Source: Rhizobiales bacterium PAR1 (lineage in GTDB: Bacteria > Pseudomonadota > Alphaproteobacteria > Rhizobiales > Beijerinckiaceae). From it: a stretch of DNA of 64,000 nt. Positions 17,347 to 26,180 of the stretch are shown piece after piece (position 1 is the stretch's first letter; each line of letters starts with the position of its first letter). The notes under the pieces were generated by a model. The model was not told where the DNA came from and did no database searches. It saw only the letters and a program-made list of their open reading frames with translations. The stretch spans positions 387,802-451,801 of the forward strand of contig NKIW01000004.1 of assembly GCA_002256205.1 (NCBI GenBank), in the 5' to 3' direction. Made by a program: the position numbers and the translations under genes.

Positions 17347-17356
17347 GACGCAGAGC

Positions 17357-18142
17357 ATGCTTCGCCTGCGGATCATCCTGACCTTTCTTCTGGGCGTCGT
17401 TCCAGGTGGGGCCATCACGCGCGCCGACGACATCGCCCCTAAGGATCGACGCTCCGGCTTTGACATGATGAGCGCCGAAACGCAGGCGATGCAAAAGAAT
17501 GATCTCGCCAACCCTGCCATGCTCTGGGTGCGCGAAGGGGAAGCGCTCTGGTCGACGCCGCCCGAGGGCGGTGGGCAGGCCTGTTCTGGATGCCATGGCG
17601 AAGCCCGCATCAGCATGAAGGGCGTTGCCGCGCGATATCCCGTGTTCGATGCTTCCGCCGGAACGGCCATCGATCTTGCCGGTAAAATCCAGCAATGTCA
17701 GGTCGAGCGACAGAAGGCTTCGCCGTGGCCGCGCGAGAGCAAACCGCTTCTTTCAATGTCAAGCTACGTCGGTCTGCAATCACGGGGTACATCTATTGTG
17801 CCGGCTCACTATAAAGGTACAACCGAAGCTGCGTCGCGCGGAAAGGCCCTGTTCAATCGCCGCGTCGGGCAACTCAACCTGTCCTGCGCCAATTGTCATG
17901 ATGACAACTGGGGTCAGAAGCTTGGTAGCGCAGTAATCCCGCAGGGCCATCCCACGGGGTATCCGATCTATCGCCTCGAATGGCAGGGGATGGGCTCGTT
18001 GCAGAGACGGATGCGCAACTGCATGACTGGCGTACGTGCCGAGCCCTATGCCTACGGCGCGCCGGAATGGATCGAACTGGAGCTTTATCTAATGCAGCGC
18101 GCAGCAGGTCTGACGCTTGAAACACCGGCGGTGCGACCCTGA
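17357..18142 (+). CDS. soxA: diheme sulfur-oxidation cytochrome c SoxA
   Basis: The 261-residue secreted protein has two haem motifs, CSGCH (Cys76-His80) and CANCH (Cys177-His181). The axial cysteine of the first haem is probably Cys114 (IQQCQVERQ). The active-site cysteine of the second, which becomes a persulfide in known SoxA proteins, is Cys222 in RNCMTGVRAEPYAYG. SoxXA catalyses oxidative coupling of a sulfur substrate to SoxY. All known functional residues are kept, in contrast to the odd tail of SoxY. The sox block ends here: soxB, soxC and soxD are not present in the window. Confidence 0.9.
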   Translation: MLRLRIILTFLLGVVPGGAITRADDIAPKDRRSGFDMMSAETQAMQKNDLANPAMLWVREGEALWSTPPEGGGQACSGCHGEARISMKGVAARYPVFDASAGTAIDLAGKIQQCQVERQKASPWPRESKPLLSMSSYVGLQSRGTSIVPAHYKGTTEAASRGKALFNRRVGQLNLSCANCHDDNWGQKLGSAVIPQGHPTGYPIYRLEWQGMGSLQRRMRNCMTGVRAEPYAYGAPEWIELELYLMQRAAGLTLETPAVRP

Positions 18143-18164
18143 TGGACTTGGCGGCCCAGACGGA

Positions 18165-18206
18165 ATTGAAAAAGGCGGAGCGGCGCAGGGAGGGTCGCCG
18201 CTCCGC
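18165..18206 (-). terminator. rho-independent terminator after aldehyde dehydrogenase gene
   Basis: An 11-base perfect stem (GCGGAGCGGCG at 18175-18185 with CGCCGCTCCGC at 18196-18206) with a ten-base loop is followed, on the minus strand, by CCTTTTTCAATT. It ends the minus-strand operon and also faces the end of soxA. Confidence 0.85.
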
Positions 18207-18214
18207 AAGCCCGA

Positions 18215-19657
18215 TCAGGCGAGCGTGTAGCTCGTCTTCACCGTCGTGTAGAATTCGCGGGCATAGGCGCCCTGCTCGCGCGGGCCGTAGCTTGATCCCT
18301 TCCGGCCACCGAACGGTACGTGATAATCCACACCCGCCGTCGGCAGGTTGACCATCACCATGCCGGCTTCGGCATTGCGCTTGAAATGGGTCGAATACTT
18401 CAGGCTCGTGGTGCAGATGCCTGCGGAAAGACCGAATTCGGTATCGTTCGCGATCGCCAGCGCCTCGTCATAACCCTTCACGCGGGTCACGCCGGCGACC
18501 GGGCCGAAGATTTCCTCGCGGGCGATGCGCATCGTGTTGGCAACGCCGGTGAACAACGCCGGCTGGAGATAAAAGCCGGGATTCTCGCGATTGAGGCGCT
18601 CGCCGCCCCAATGCAGCTTTGCACCTTCATCGCGACCAATCGCGATATATTTCTCATCCTGATCAAGTTGACCCTGATCGACTACCGGGCCGATATGCGT
18701 GCCAGCCTTCAGCGCGTCATCGACAACGAGACCCTGCAAGCGCTCAGTCAACGCGGCAACAAAAGCATCATGAATGCCGTCCGTCACGATGAAGCGCGAA
18801 GAAGCCGTGCAGCGCTGGCCGGTCGAGAAAAACGCACCATTGACCGCACATTCCACCGCCGTCTTGAGATCGGCATCATCGAGCACGACGAGCGGATTTT
18901 TCCCGCCCATTTCAAGCTGCACCTTCTTCATAGGGGTGGCAGCGACACAGGCTGCGGCGATCCGCCGCCCGGTGTTTACCGAGCCGGTGAAGGAAATCGC
19001 TGTGACATCCGGATTGTCGATAATCGCCTGCCCAACTACCGAGCCCTTGCCCATCACGATGTTGAGCACGCCCTTCGGCAGGCCGGCGCGGTTGAGGATA
19101 TCGACGAGCATCCAGGCCGAATGCGGCACGATTTCTGCCGGCTTGATGACCACGGTATTTCCATAGGCGAGCGCAGGCGCGATCTTCCATGCCGGGATCG
19201 CAATCGGGAAATTCCACGGCGTGATCATGCCAACAACACCGATCGGCTCGCGGGTAATTTCGACGCTTACACCGGGGCGCACTGAGGGAAAGCTCTCGCC
19301 GCCAAACCGCAATGTTTCGCCAGCAAAGAATGCCAGGATCTGCCCAGCGCGGGTCGCCTCACCAATACCTTCCGGCAGGGTCTTGCCTTCTTCGCGGCTG
19401 AGGATACGGCCCAGTTCGTCCTTGCGGGCAAGAACTTCATCCGAGGCCTTTTTTAAAATGTCGTAGCGCTCTTGCGGAGTCGTGCGGGACCAGGCCGGAA
19501 AGGCGGCCTTGGCTGCCGCGACCGCCGCATCGGCATCGGCTTTGGTGCCTGATGCGAACTCGCCGATCACATCGTTGGTGTTCGACGGATTGATGTTGCG
19601 CGAGGCGTTTGCAGCCGAGACCGCTTCACCGCCGATAACATTCTGGAATGCAGACAT
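18215..19657 (-). CDS. NAD(P)-dependent aldehyde dehydrogenase
   Basis: The 480-residue enzyme has the catalytic cysteine Cys283 in GQRCTASSR, the general-base Glu249 in LEMGGKNP, ITPWNFPIAIPAWK and IFGPV. The FFSTGQRCTASSR segment resembles alpha-ketoglutaric semialdehyde dehydrogenases, but semialdehydes from amines are equally possible. It is the last gene of a minus-strand set that begins with a peptide-type ABC receptor and includes a deacetylase. Oxidation of an aldehyde derived from an imported amine or acyl amine is therefore a reasonable guess. A clear terminator follows. Confidence 0.9.
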   Translation of the reverse strand: MSAFQNVIGGEAVSAANASRNINPSNTNDVIGEFASGTKADADAAVAAAKAAFPAWSRTTPQERYDILKKASDEVLARKDELGRILSREEGKTLPEGIGEATRAGQILAFFAGETLRFGGESFPSVRPGVSVEITREPIGVVGMITPWNFPIAIPAWKIAPALAYGNTVVIKPAEIVPHSAWMLVDILNRAGLPKGVLNIVMGKGSVVGQAIIDNPDVTAISFTGSVNTGRRIAAACVAATPMKKVQLEMGGKNPLVVLDDADLKTAVECAVNGAFFSTGQRCTASSRFIVTDGIHDAFVAALTERLQGLVVDDALKAGTHIGPVVDQGQLDQDEKYIAIGRDEGAKLHWGGERLNRENPGFYLQPALFTGVANTMRIAREEIFGPVAGVTRVKGYDEALAIANDTEFGLSAGICTTSLKYSTHFKRNAEAGMVMVNLPTAGVDYHVPFGGRKGSSYGPREQGAYAREFYTTVKTSYTLA

Positions 19658-19777
19658 CCTGCCCTCGTTCTTTTCTGCGGCGCCGGAGACACCGCCGCTG
19701 ATAGCCAGCGATTTGGCGGCAACCCTATTGTTGCCTCCGTTTCAAGTCAAATATCCTGTATGCAGCACACAGCTGAA

Positions 19778-20833
19778 TTAACAGCTGCGCGCTTCCCGGA
19801 ATGCGTTCATGAAGGCGAGCGAGGCTGCACCTACTGCCTCCAGCGAATAGCCACCTTCCTGAATAATCACGGTGGGGAGACCAAGGCGACCATAGAGTTC
19901 GCCGATCCGCGCATAGGCATCCGTCGTCACGGCCAGTTTCGAGAGCGGATCGAGGTGATGTGCATCCCAGCCTGCCGAGAGAACCAGGGCTTCCGCCCCT
20001 TGTTCAAGCGCAGCGGCGATGATCCGGCGGTTGGCTTCGATGAAAGTCGCATCATCCGCACCATAGCTGAGCGGAATATTGAGGTTCGCCCCCTCGCCGA
20101 CACCGGCGCCCCGCTCGTCGGCATAGCCGACGTAATGCGGGTAATAAGCGCTCGGATCGGTATGCACCGAGCCAAAGAACACGTCATTGCGACCGTAAAA
20201 AATCGCCTGTGTCCCGTCGCCGTGATGCGTGTCGAAATCAAGAATCGCGACGCGCTTCCATGTTTTGCGCAACAGTTCGGCGGCAATCGCGGCATTGTTG
20301 AGAAAGCAGAACCCTGAAGCGCGATCGACATAGGCATGGTGACCCGGCGGTCGACAGAGCGCAAAGGATGCCGCTGCCCCACCCGCAACCGTCTTCGCAG
20401 CAGCAATGGCCGCCTCGGCGGACGCGATGGCCGAAGCGTAGGTTCCCTCCGCGATCACAGCGGAGAGATCGCCGACATACCAGCCGGCACGACCGATAAT
20501 CCCGGTCGGACGCGGCTTGCCGCGCGGCGTGTAGCTCCCATCCGCGCCGCGATAGGCATGGATATTCGGCAGCACCTCGGGGCCATGGTTCGGCAATTCC
20601 ATGAAGTCGGCATGCGCGACGCGCAGGAAATCGAGGTAGTGATCAGCGTGAACAGCCAAAATCGGCGCAAGGTCCGAGGCAGGCGGCGTCTCGTGCGCGA
20701 GCCCCGCAGCTTCCAGAGAGGTCATCAGCGTCGTCGCGCGGTTGGCATTCTCGAAGGCATGGATCAGCTTGCCGTGGACCATATATTGAGTCGGCTGATG
20801 ATCGAGCTGGGTCTGCGAAAAATAGAACTTCAT
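19778..20833 (-). CDS. histone-deacetylase-family amidohydrolase (acetylpolyamine amidohydrolase-like)
   Basis: The 351-residue zinc hydrolase has all catalytic landmarks. The general-base histidines are in RPPGHHA (His165, His166). Zinc ligands are in DFDTHHGDG (Asp201, His203) and AGWDAHHLDPL (Asp290). The transition-state tyrosine is in EGGYS (Tyr329). The N-terminus MKFYFSQTQLDHQPTQYMVHG is the acetylpolyamine amidohydrolase style (given here as MKFYFSQTQL and HQPTQYMVHG). It removes acetyl groups from polyamines or other acylated amines in the cytoplasm. It begins 19 bases after the ABC ATPase gene, which suggests that the transporter imports its substrate. Confidence 0.88.
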   Translation of the reverse strand: MKFYFSQTQLDHQPTQYMVHGKLIHAFENANRATTLMTSLEAAGLAHETPPASDLAPILAVHADHYLDFLRVAHADFMELPNHGPEVLPNIHAYRGADGSYTPRGKPRPTGIIGRAGWYVGDLSAVIAEGTYASAIASAEAAIAAAKTVAGGAAASFALCRPPGHHAYVDRASGFCFLNNAAIAAELLRKTWKRVAILDFDTHHGDGTQAIFYGRNDVFFGSVHTDPSAYYPHYVGYADERGAGVGEGANLNIPLSYGADDATFIEANRRIIAAALEQGAEALVLSAGWDAHHLDPLSKLAVTTDAYARIGELYGRLGLPTVIIQEGGYSLEAVGAASLAFMNAFREARSC

Positions 20834-20852
20834 CGGATCAACTTCTTGAGGG

Positions 20853-22484
20853 TTATGCAGAGTGCTGCTGTCTGGAGAGATCAAACGCCCGCCCCGGCAC
20901 GGCAGCGAAGAGCTGACGCGTATAGGCGTGCTGCGGATCGGCAAAGATCTCCGCCGTCGGACCATATTCTACGATCACGCCGCGCTGCATGACCGCGATG
21001 GAATGACAAAGCTGCGCTGCGACCCGCAAGTCATGCGTAATGAATACCATTGCAAGGCGCAGGCGGCGCTGGAGATCGTTGAAAAGCTCAAGAACCTGCG
21101 CCTGCACCGAAACATCGAGCGCCGAAACCGGCTCATCTGCCACAATCACGGCTGGTTCAAGCATCAATGCCCGCGCGATGCCGATGCGTTGGCGCTGACC
21201 GCCGGAAAACTCATGCGGGAAACGCTCCAGTGCCGCCGGTTCCAGCCCGACGAGCCGGATCAACTCCGCCGCGCGGCGCTCCGCCTCGGCGCGGGAGATA
21301 CCATGCGCCAACGGGCCATCCATTAGGATCGTCATCACGCGCTTGCGCGGATTGAGCGAGGATAGCGGATCCTGAAACACCATTTGCAAATGCTGGCGCT
21401 CGCTACGGAATTCACCACGCGGAATTGAGGTCAGATCGCGCCCGGCAAAGAGGATTCGTCCGGCATCGGGCTCGATGAGGCGCAGGATCGAGCGCCCAAG
21501 CGTGGATTTTCCTGAGCCGGATTCGCCGATGATGCCCAGGGTCTCGCCACGCTTTACAGTAAAATTCGCGCCATCAACGGCCTTCACATGGCGCGCCTTG
21601 CGAAACCACCCGCCGCCGGATCGGAAAGTCTTTCCGACCTTTTCTACCGACAGAACGACCTCCTCGGAAGGGGGCGGCAGGGCGGCTGGATCGAGGTGGG
21701 GAACGGCTGCAATGAGCTTTTTCGTATAGGGATGCTGCGGGCGCTGAAGGACATCCTCGACAGTTCCCGCCTCAACCAACCGCCCGCGCTCCATGACCAG
21801 AACGCGATCTGCGATATCCGCCACGACACCGAAATCATGCGTCACGAAGAGGATCGCGGTGCCGCGCTCATCGCGGATACGGCGCAGAAGATCGAGCACC
21901 TGTGCCTGCGTCGTGACGTCGAGCGCGGTTGTCGGCTCATCGGCGAGAATGAGCTTTGGTTCCAGCGCCAGCGCCATGGCGATGACGACGCGCTGACGTT
22001 GCCCACCGGACATCTGAAACGGGTAGGCCTCGATCAGGCGTTCCGGTTCGGGCAGGCCAACATAACCGAAGAGTTCGAGAATGCGCGCGCGCCCCGCCTT
22101 GCCGGGATAGGCGCCATGGGCGTTGAGCAGCTCGGTAATCTGATCGCCGACGCGGATCAGTGGATTGAGCGCCGACAGCGGCTCCTGAAAGATCATCGAG
22201 ACTTCGCGGCCCCGTAAAGCACGCAGCCGAGCTTCGCTGGCATGGGCCAGATCTTCGCCGGCAAATATCACCTTGCCGGAGGCGATCTTGAGGCCATGAG
22301 GAAGCAATCCCATCAGTGTCGAGGCTGCAACCGATTTTCCCGAACCAGATTCCCCCACGACGCAGACGATCTCGCCCGGCATGACTTTAAAGCTGACATC
22401 CTCGACGGCATGCGCACGGTCCCCACCGATAGGCAGGGCGATAGACAGGTTTTCGATCGAAACCACCGGCTCGGCCATGCTCAT
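20853..22484 (-). CDS. peptide-type ABC transporter, two fused ATP-binding domains (DppD-DppF-like)
   Basis: The 543-residue protein contains two complete ABC ATPase domains that are usually separate DppD and DppF chains. Domain 1 has Walker A GESGSGKS (44-51), signature MSGGQRQR (about 158) and Walker B LILADEP (178-184). Domain 2 has Walker A GESGSGKST (320-328), FSGGQRQRIGIARAL and VIVADEPVSALD. Each is followed by the oligopeptide-transporter extension (HPYTKKLIAAVP, HAYTRQLFAAVP). The start overlaps the upstream permease stop by four bases. It powers the importer encoded by the preceding genes. Confidence 0.93.
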   Translation of the reverse strand: MSMAEPVVSIENLSIALPIGGDRAHAVEDVSFKVMPGEIVCVVGESGSGKSVAASTLMGLLPHGLKIASGKVIFAGEDLAHASEARLRALRGREVSMIFQEPLSALNPLIRVGDQITELLNAHGAYPGKAGRARILELFGYVGLPEPERLIEAYPFQMSGGQRQRVVIAMALALEPKLILADEPTTALDVTTQAQVLDLLRRIRDERGTAILFVTHDFGVVADIADRVLVMERGRLVEAGTVEDVLQRPQHPYTKKLIAAVPHLDPAALPPPSEEVVLSVEKVGKTFRSGGGWFRKARHVKAVDGANFTVKRGETLGIIGESGSGKSTLGRSILRLIEPDAGRILFAGRDLTSIPRGEFRSERQHLQMVFQDPLSSLNPRKRVMTILMDGPLAHGISRAEAERRAAELIRLVGLEPAALERFPHEFSGGQRQRIGIARALMLEPAVIVADEPVSALDVSVQAQVLELFNDLQRRLRLAMVFITHDLRVAAQLCHSIAVMQRGVIVEYGPTAEIFADPQHAYTRQLFAAVPGRAFDLSRQQHSA

Positions 22485-23320
22485 TCGCCCCGTTGCCGCA
22501 AACGCGGATTAAGCGCGTCGCTGAGCCCCTCGCCGACGAGGTTGATCGCCAGAACCGTGAGCAGTATCGCCACACCGGGCATCACCGAGAGCCAAGGCGC
22601 TTCGCGCAGCATCGAGCGCGCCGCGCCAATCATGAAACCCCAGGACATGAAATTGCGGTCACCCAGGCCCAGAAAGGACAAAGCCGCCTCTGTGAGAATG
22701 GCGGTGGCTATCATCAGTGTCGCGGTCACAATCACCGGCGGGAGCGTGTTGGGCAGGATTTCGTCGAAGAGAATAAGGTATGTCGGACGCCCCAGAACCG
22801 TCGCCGCCTCAACAAATTCGCGCTCGCGCAAGGAGAGCACTTCCGCGCGCACTAGCCGAGCGACCGGTGGCCAACTCACCAGCGCGATGGCGGTAACGAT
22901 CGAAGCCAGCGAGGGCGTGAAAATCGCCACCAGCACCACAGCCATCGCGAGTTGCGGAATGGTCTGGAAGAACTCGGTGATGCGCATCAGGACATCGTCG
23001 ATCCAGCCGCCGAAATAGCCGGCGACACCCCCCACGCCGACGCCGACCAGCACGGCGCAGAGCGTCGAAACAGTGCCAACAAGCAGCGAGACCCGCGTAC
23101 CATGAACAAGCCCCGCCGCGATATCGCGCCCAAGCATGTCGGTGCCGAGCGGGAAGGCCATATCCTCGAGGGGATCGAGCAGCGGTGCACCGATCATCTG
23201 CCACGGCGAAACCGGGTAAATCAGCGGCGCAAGAAGCGCTACGACGAGCACCAGCACCAGCAGCGCCAGCCCCAGAACCGCGCCGCTATTGCGCGAAAAG
23301 CGCTTCCAGAAGCCGGTCAT
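22481..23320 (-). CDS. ABC transporter permease, DppC-like
   Basis: The 279-residue inner-membrane protein has several transmembrane segments. It carries the DppC/OppC features PLGTDMLGRDIAAGLVHG, ALVSWPPVARLVRAEVLSL and the permease-ATPase coupling loop around EFVEAATVLGRPTYLILFDEILPN (read as EFVEAATVLG and LFDEILPN). It forms half of the peptide-type channel with the DppB-like protein. Its ATG overlaps the upstream stop and its stop overlaps the downstream start, each by four bases. Confidence 0.92.
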   Translation of the reverse strand: MTGFWKRFSRNSGAVLGLALLVLVLVVALLAPLIYPVSPWQMIGAPLLDPLEDMAFPLGTDMLGRDIAAGLVHGTRVSLLVGTVSTLCAVLVGVGVGGVAGYFGGWIDDVLMRITEFFQTIPQLAMAVVLVAIFTPSLASIVTAIALVSWPPVARLVRAEVLSLREREFVEAATVLGRPTYLILFDEILPNTLPPVIVTATLMIATAILTEAALSFLGLGDRNFMSWGFMIGAARSMLREAPWLSVMPGVAILLTVLAINLVGEGLSDALNPRLRQRGE

Positions 23321-24315
23321 CGCGCGCCGCCTTCCATGCGGATACGCGGATCCACGAAGCGATAGGCGATATCGGTCAGGAGATTGAAGGCGATTACTGT
23401 CGCCGAGGTGATGAGGAACACACCGAGCAGCAATTGGTAATCGCGCTGCAACAGTGCGTCAAACATCAGCCGGCCAATGCCGGGCCATGCGAAAACGGTT
23501 TCGATCAACACCGCGCCGCCCGCGACCTGCCCCAATTGCAAGCCGGCAAAGGTGACGATGGGGAGAAGCGCGTTTCGGAACACGTGCCGTCGAAGCACTT
23601 CGCCTCCCGTGAGGCCCTTGGCGAAGCCGGTGCGCACATGGTCCTGCATCATCACTTCCATCATTGCTGCACGGGTGAGACGTACATAGACCGACATGAA
23701 AAAGAGGCTCAGCGCCAGCGTCGGCAGCACGAGATGTTGCGCAATATCGCTGATGCGCGCCCAGCCCTTGAGATTGGCGCCGACGGATTCCATGCCGAAA
23801 GCCGGGAGCCAATCGAGCTGAACCGAAAACACGATCACCATCATCAACGCGAGCCAGAACAGAGGCGTCGCATAGCAGATCAGCGCGAGCGTCATGATCA
23901 GGCTATCGAGCCAGCGCTTGCGATTGAAAAATCGGACGCTCGCCGAAAGCATCCCGAGCCCGACGCCAAGGCCGAGCGAGACAACAAAGCTCGATGCCAT
24001 CAGGAGCAACGTTGCCGGCAGGCGCTCCAGGATCAATTGAATCACCGGCACCTGATTGCGATACGAAAACCCGAGATCGCCCTGCACAATCTGACCAAGG
24101 TAGAGCAAAAGCTGCTTCCAGAGTGGCTGATCAAGCCCAAAGCGGGTGCGCAGGGTTTCAACGAATTTCGGGTCGGTCGCGCCCGATTCACCGGCCATCA
24201 CGGAGGCCGGGTCGCCCGGCGCAAGACGGATCAGCAGGAAATTCAGCGCGGCAATCGCGAGAATAACCAGCAACGCCTTGAAAATGCGTCCCGCCAGAAA
24301 CGACGTAAAAGCCAT
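23317..24315 (-). CDS. ABC transporter permease, DppB-like
   Basis: The 332-residue membrane protein opens with FLAGRIFKALLVILAIAALN and LLIRLAPGDPASVMAG, the typical DppB/OppB start. It continues with GDLGFSYRNQVPVIQLILERLPATL (read as GDLGFSYRNQ and LILERLPATL) and has the coupling loop ARTGFAKGL-like VRTGFAKGLTGGEVLRRHVFRNALLP (read as VRTGFAKGL and HVFRNALLP). It pairs with the DppC-like permease. A hairpin lies between it and the receptor gene upstream. Confidence 0.92.
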   Translation of the reverse strand: MAFTSFLAGRIFKALLVILAIAALNFLLIRLAPGDPASVMAGESGATDPKFVETLRTRFGLDQPLWKQLLLYLGQIVQGDLGFSYRNQVPVIQLILERLPATLLLMASSFVVSLGLGVGLGMLSASVRFFNRKRWLDSLIMTLALICYATPLFWLALMMVIVFSVQLDWLPAFGMESVGANLKGWARISDIAQHLVLPTLALSLFFMSVYVRLTRAAMMEVMMQDHVRTGFAKGLTGGEVLRRHVFRNALLPIVTFAGLQLGQVAGGAVLIETVFAWPGIGRLMFDALLQRDYQLLLGVFLITSATVIAFNLLTDIAYRFVDPRIRMEGGAR

Positions 24316-24346
24316 TCAATGCTCTCCACGGGTTCGACGGGAAAAT

Positions 24347-24368
24347 GCGCGGCGAGAGGCCACCGCGC
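24347..24368 (-). terminator. intercistronic hairpin between receptor and permease genes
   Basis: GCGCGG (24347-24352) pairs with CCGCGC (24363-24368) around a ten-base loop. It lies in the 79-base gap after the receptor gene and has no T-run. Partial termination or protection of the receptor mRNA is likely. Confidence 0.4.
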
Positions 24369-24394
24369 CGTTCCGTGTCACGTCTCGATCCGGA

Positions 24395-25981
24395 TCACTT
24401 CTCGATCCAGGCGTCGTCGAGCGTCTCGTTGAGGCCGATGCCGGTTTTCACGAGATTCTTGACGTTGGAGCGGTAGAGCGTCGCGAACTGGAGTTCGGCG
24501 AGATAGCCGTTGGCCACCTCTTCGAAGGCGATTTTCTGGAACTCGGCATAGAGTTTCGCGCGCTCGTTCTGATCGACCGAGGAAGCCGCCTTGATCAGGA
24601 GTTCATCGGCCTTCGGGTTGGCATAGCCCTGATTGTTCGCGAACGGCGAGCCCTTAACGATATTCGTCGAGAGGTAATGCCGCGCAACGCCCAGCGCCGG
24701 GTCACCGTACTGGTAGGTGAAGTTGAACGAGAGATCGAAATCCCAATCCGAAACGCGCTTGGCCCACGAGCCGGCATCCGCCGGCTCGATGGATACGGTG
24801 AAACCGATCTGTTCAAGCCCCTGCTTCACGTACTCCGCGAGACGCTCCCACTGCGCACCATAGGGGAACGAAAGGATCTTGACCGGCGACTTCGAGAGGT
24901 CGACGCCGCTCTCTTTGATCAGTGCCTTGGCCTTCTCGACATTATAGGGATAGGGCTTGAGGTTGGTATCGTTGAAAAGCGTCGTCGAGGCGAAAGGGCC
25001 GGCGGCAGGCTTCGCAAGGCCGAAGAAAACCGTTGTCGCGATGAAGTTCTTGTCGATGGCGTTCATCACGGCCTGACGGACCTTGACGTTGTCGAAGGGT
25101 GCCTTGCGGTTGTTCATCATCATGAAAGCGAGCGGAGAATACATCTCCCAGCCGGCAGTCGTGGTGGTCACACCCTTAATGGCGCGCAGACGGCGGACAT
25201 CGACGTTATCGACGTCACCGCCCCGCAGCACCTGCACATCACCCTTTTCAAACGCAAGCGCACGGGAGGCCGAATCCGGGATGACACGGAAGTAGAGTTC
25301 GTCGATGTAGGGCTTGCCCGGCTTCCAGTATTCCGCGTTCTTGACGAGGTGGATATGGCTGCCGCGCTTCCATTCCTTGAACTTGAACGGACCTGTGCCG
25401 ATCGGCGTCTGGTTCGCCGGGTTGGTCGCGTAATCCGTACCATCATAGAGATGCTTGGGCACCATCGGCAGGGTCGAGACCTCGAACAGCGAGAGGAACG
25501 GCCCGAAGGGTTCCTTCAGCTTGAACTCCACCTTGGTCGGCGAGAGTGCTGTCACAGAGGCGACATAGCGGTTGAGCACGACATTGGCGCGCGGATGGGT
25601 CTTGCGCAGGAACTTGTCGACCGTGAAAGCGACATCCTCAGCCGTGAAGGGCTTGCCGTCATGCCATTTGACGTTCGGCTCCAGCTCGAAGGTATAGGTC
25701 AGGCCATCGGGCGACATCACCCAGGATTTCGCGAGTTCCGGCTGCGGCTTGAGATCAGGCGTGTAGGTCAGCAGACTCTGGTAGATCTTGCCTGCGACAT
25801 AGATTGTCGGGGCCTGCTGATTCATGCCGAGCATCAGCGTCGGCGGTTCAGGCTGCACAATGCCGTTAAGGGTGCCGCCCTTGACCGGGGTTTGCGCTGG
25901 CGCAACCGCCGTCAGCGTGACGCTCGCCAGTCCGGCCAAGGCCAAACGGGTAAAGCGTTTTCCAAGAAGCCCGTGAATCAT
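24395..25981 (-). CDS. ABC transporter substrate-binding protein, family 5 (peptide/nickel type)
   Basis: The 528-residue receptor has a signal sequence (FTRLALAGLASVTLTAVAPA). It shows family 5 landmarks: LAKSWVMSPDGLTYTFEL, VKWHDGKPFTAEDVAFTVDKF, TPIGTGPFKFKEWKRGS, NAEYWKPGKPYIDEL and VRQAVMNAIDKN. It binds peptides or other oligomeric or polyamine-like ligands for the DppBC-type channel encoded downstream. The ATG at 25981 places the signal at the true N-terminus. The deacetylase and aldehyde dehydrogenase in the same direction suggest an acylated amine rather than a peptide, but this is inference. Confidence 0.92.
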   Translation of the reverse strand: MIHGLLGKRFTRLALAGLASVTLTAVAPAQTPVKGGTLNGIVQPEPPTLMLGMNQQAPTIYVAGKIYQSLLTYTPDLKPQPELAKSWVMSPDGLTYTFELEPNVKWHDGKPFTAEDVAFTVDKFLRKTHPRANVVLNRYVASVTALSPTKVEFKLKEPFGPFLSLFEVSTLPMVPKHLYDGTDYATNPANQTPIGTGPFKFKEWKRGSHIHLVKNAEYWKPGKPYIDELYFRVIPDSASRALAFEKGDVQVLRGGDVDNVDVRRLRAIKGVTTTTAGWEMYSPLAFMMMNNRKAPFDNVKVRQAVMNAIDKNFIATTVFFGLAKPAAGPFASTTLFNDTNLKPYPYNVEKAKALIKESGVDLSKSPVKILSFPYGAQWERLAEYVKQGLEQIGFTVSIEPADAGSWAKRVSDWDFDLSFNFTYQYGDPALGVARHYLSTNIVKGSPFANNQGYANPKADELLIKAASSVDQNERAKLYAEFQKIAFEEVANGYLAELQFATLYRSNVKNLVKTGIGLNETLDDAWIEK

Positions 25982-26180
25982 CGTTGTCGCGCCTTTTCCA
26001 GTTGAAACGGGGAAGCCGGTTTTCCGGCAGCAGCTTTCATGCCAGACGAACACAGGGCGTTGTGCTGTGTCAATCACAGCCGCACCGGACAAGCGTGGAA
26101 CAAAAGCAAAGGTTCTTTCGGCGTCCTGCGGCACGTGCAAGGATGCGGTGATTCCGATCCAACACTCATAGGAGTATCAG

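Noticed and set aside
19770-19787. CAGCTG-N6-CAGCTG as an operator for the aldehyde dehydrogenase gene
   Set aside because: It overlaps the end of the deacetylase coding sequence, the spacer breaks the symmetry, and CAGCTG is self-complementary and common at this GC content.
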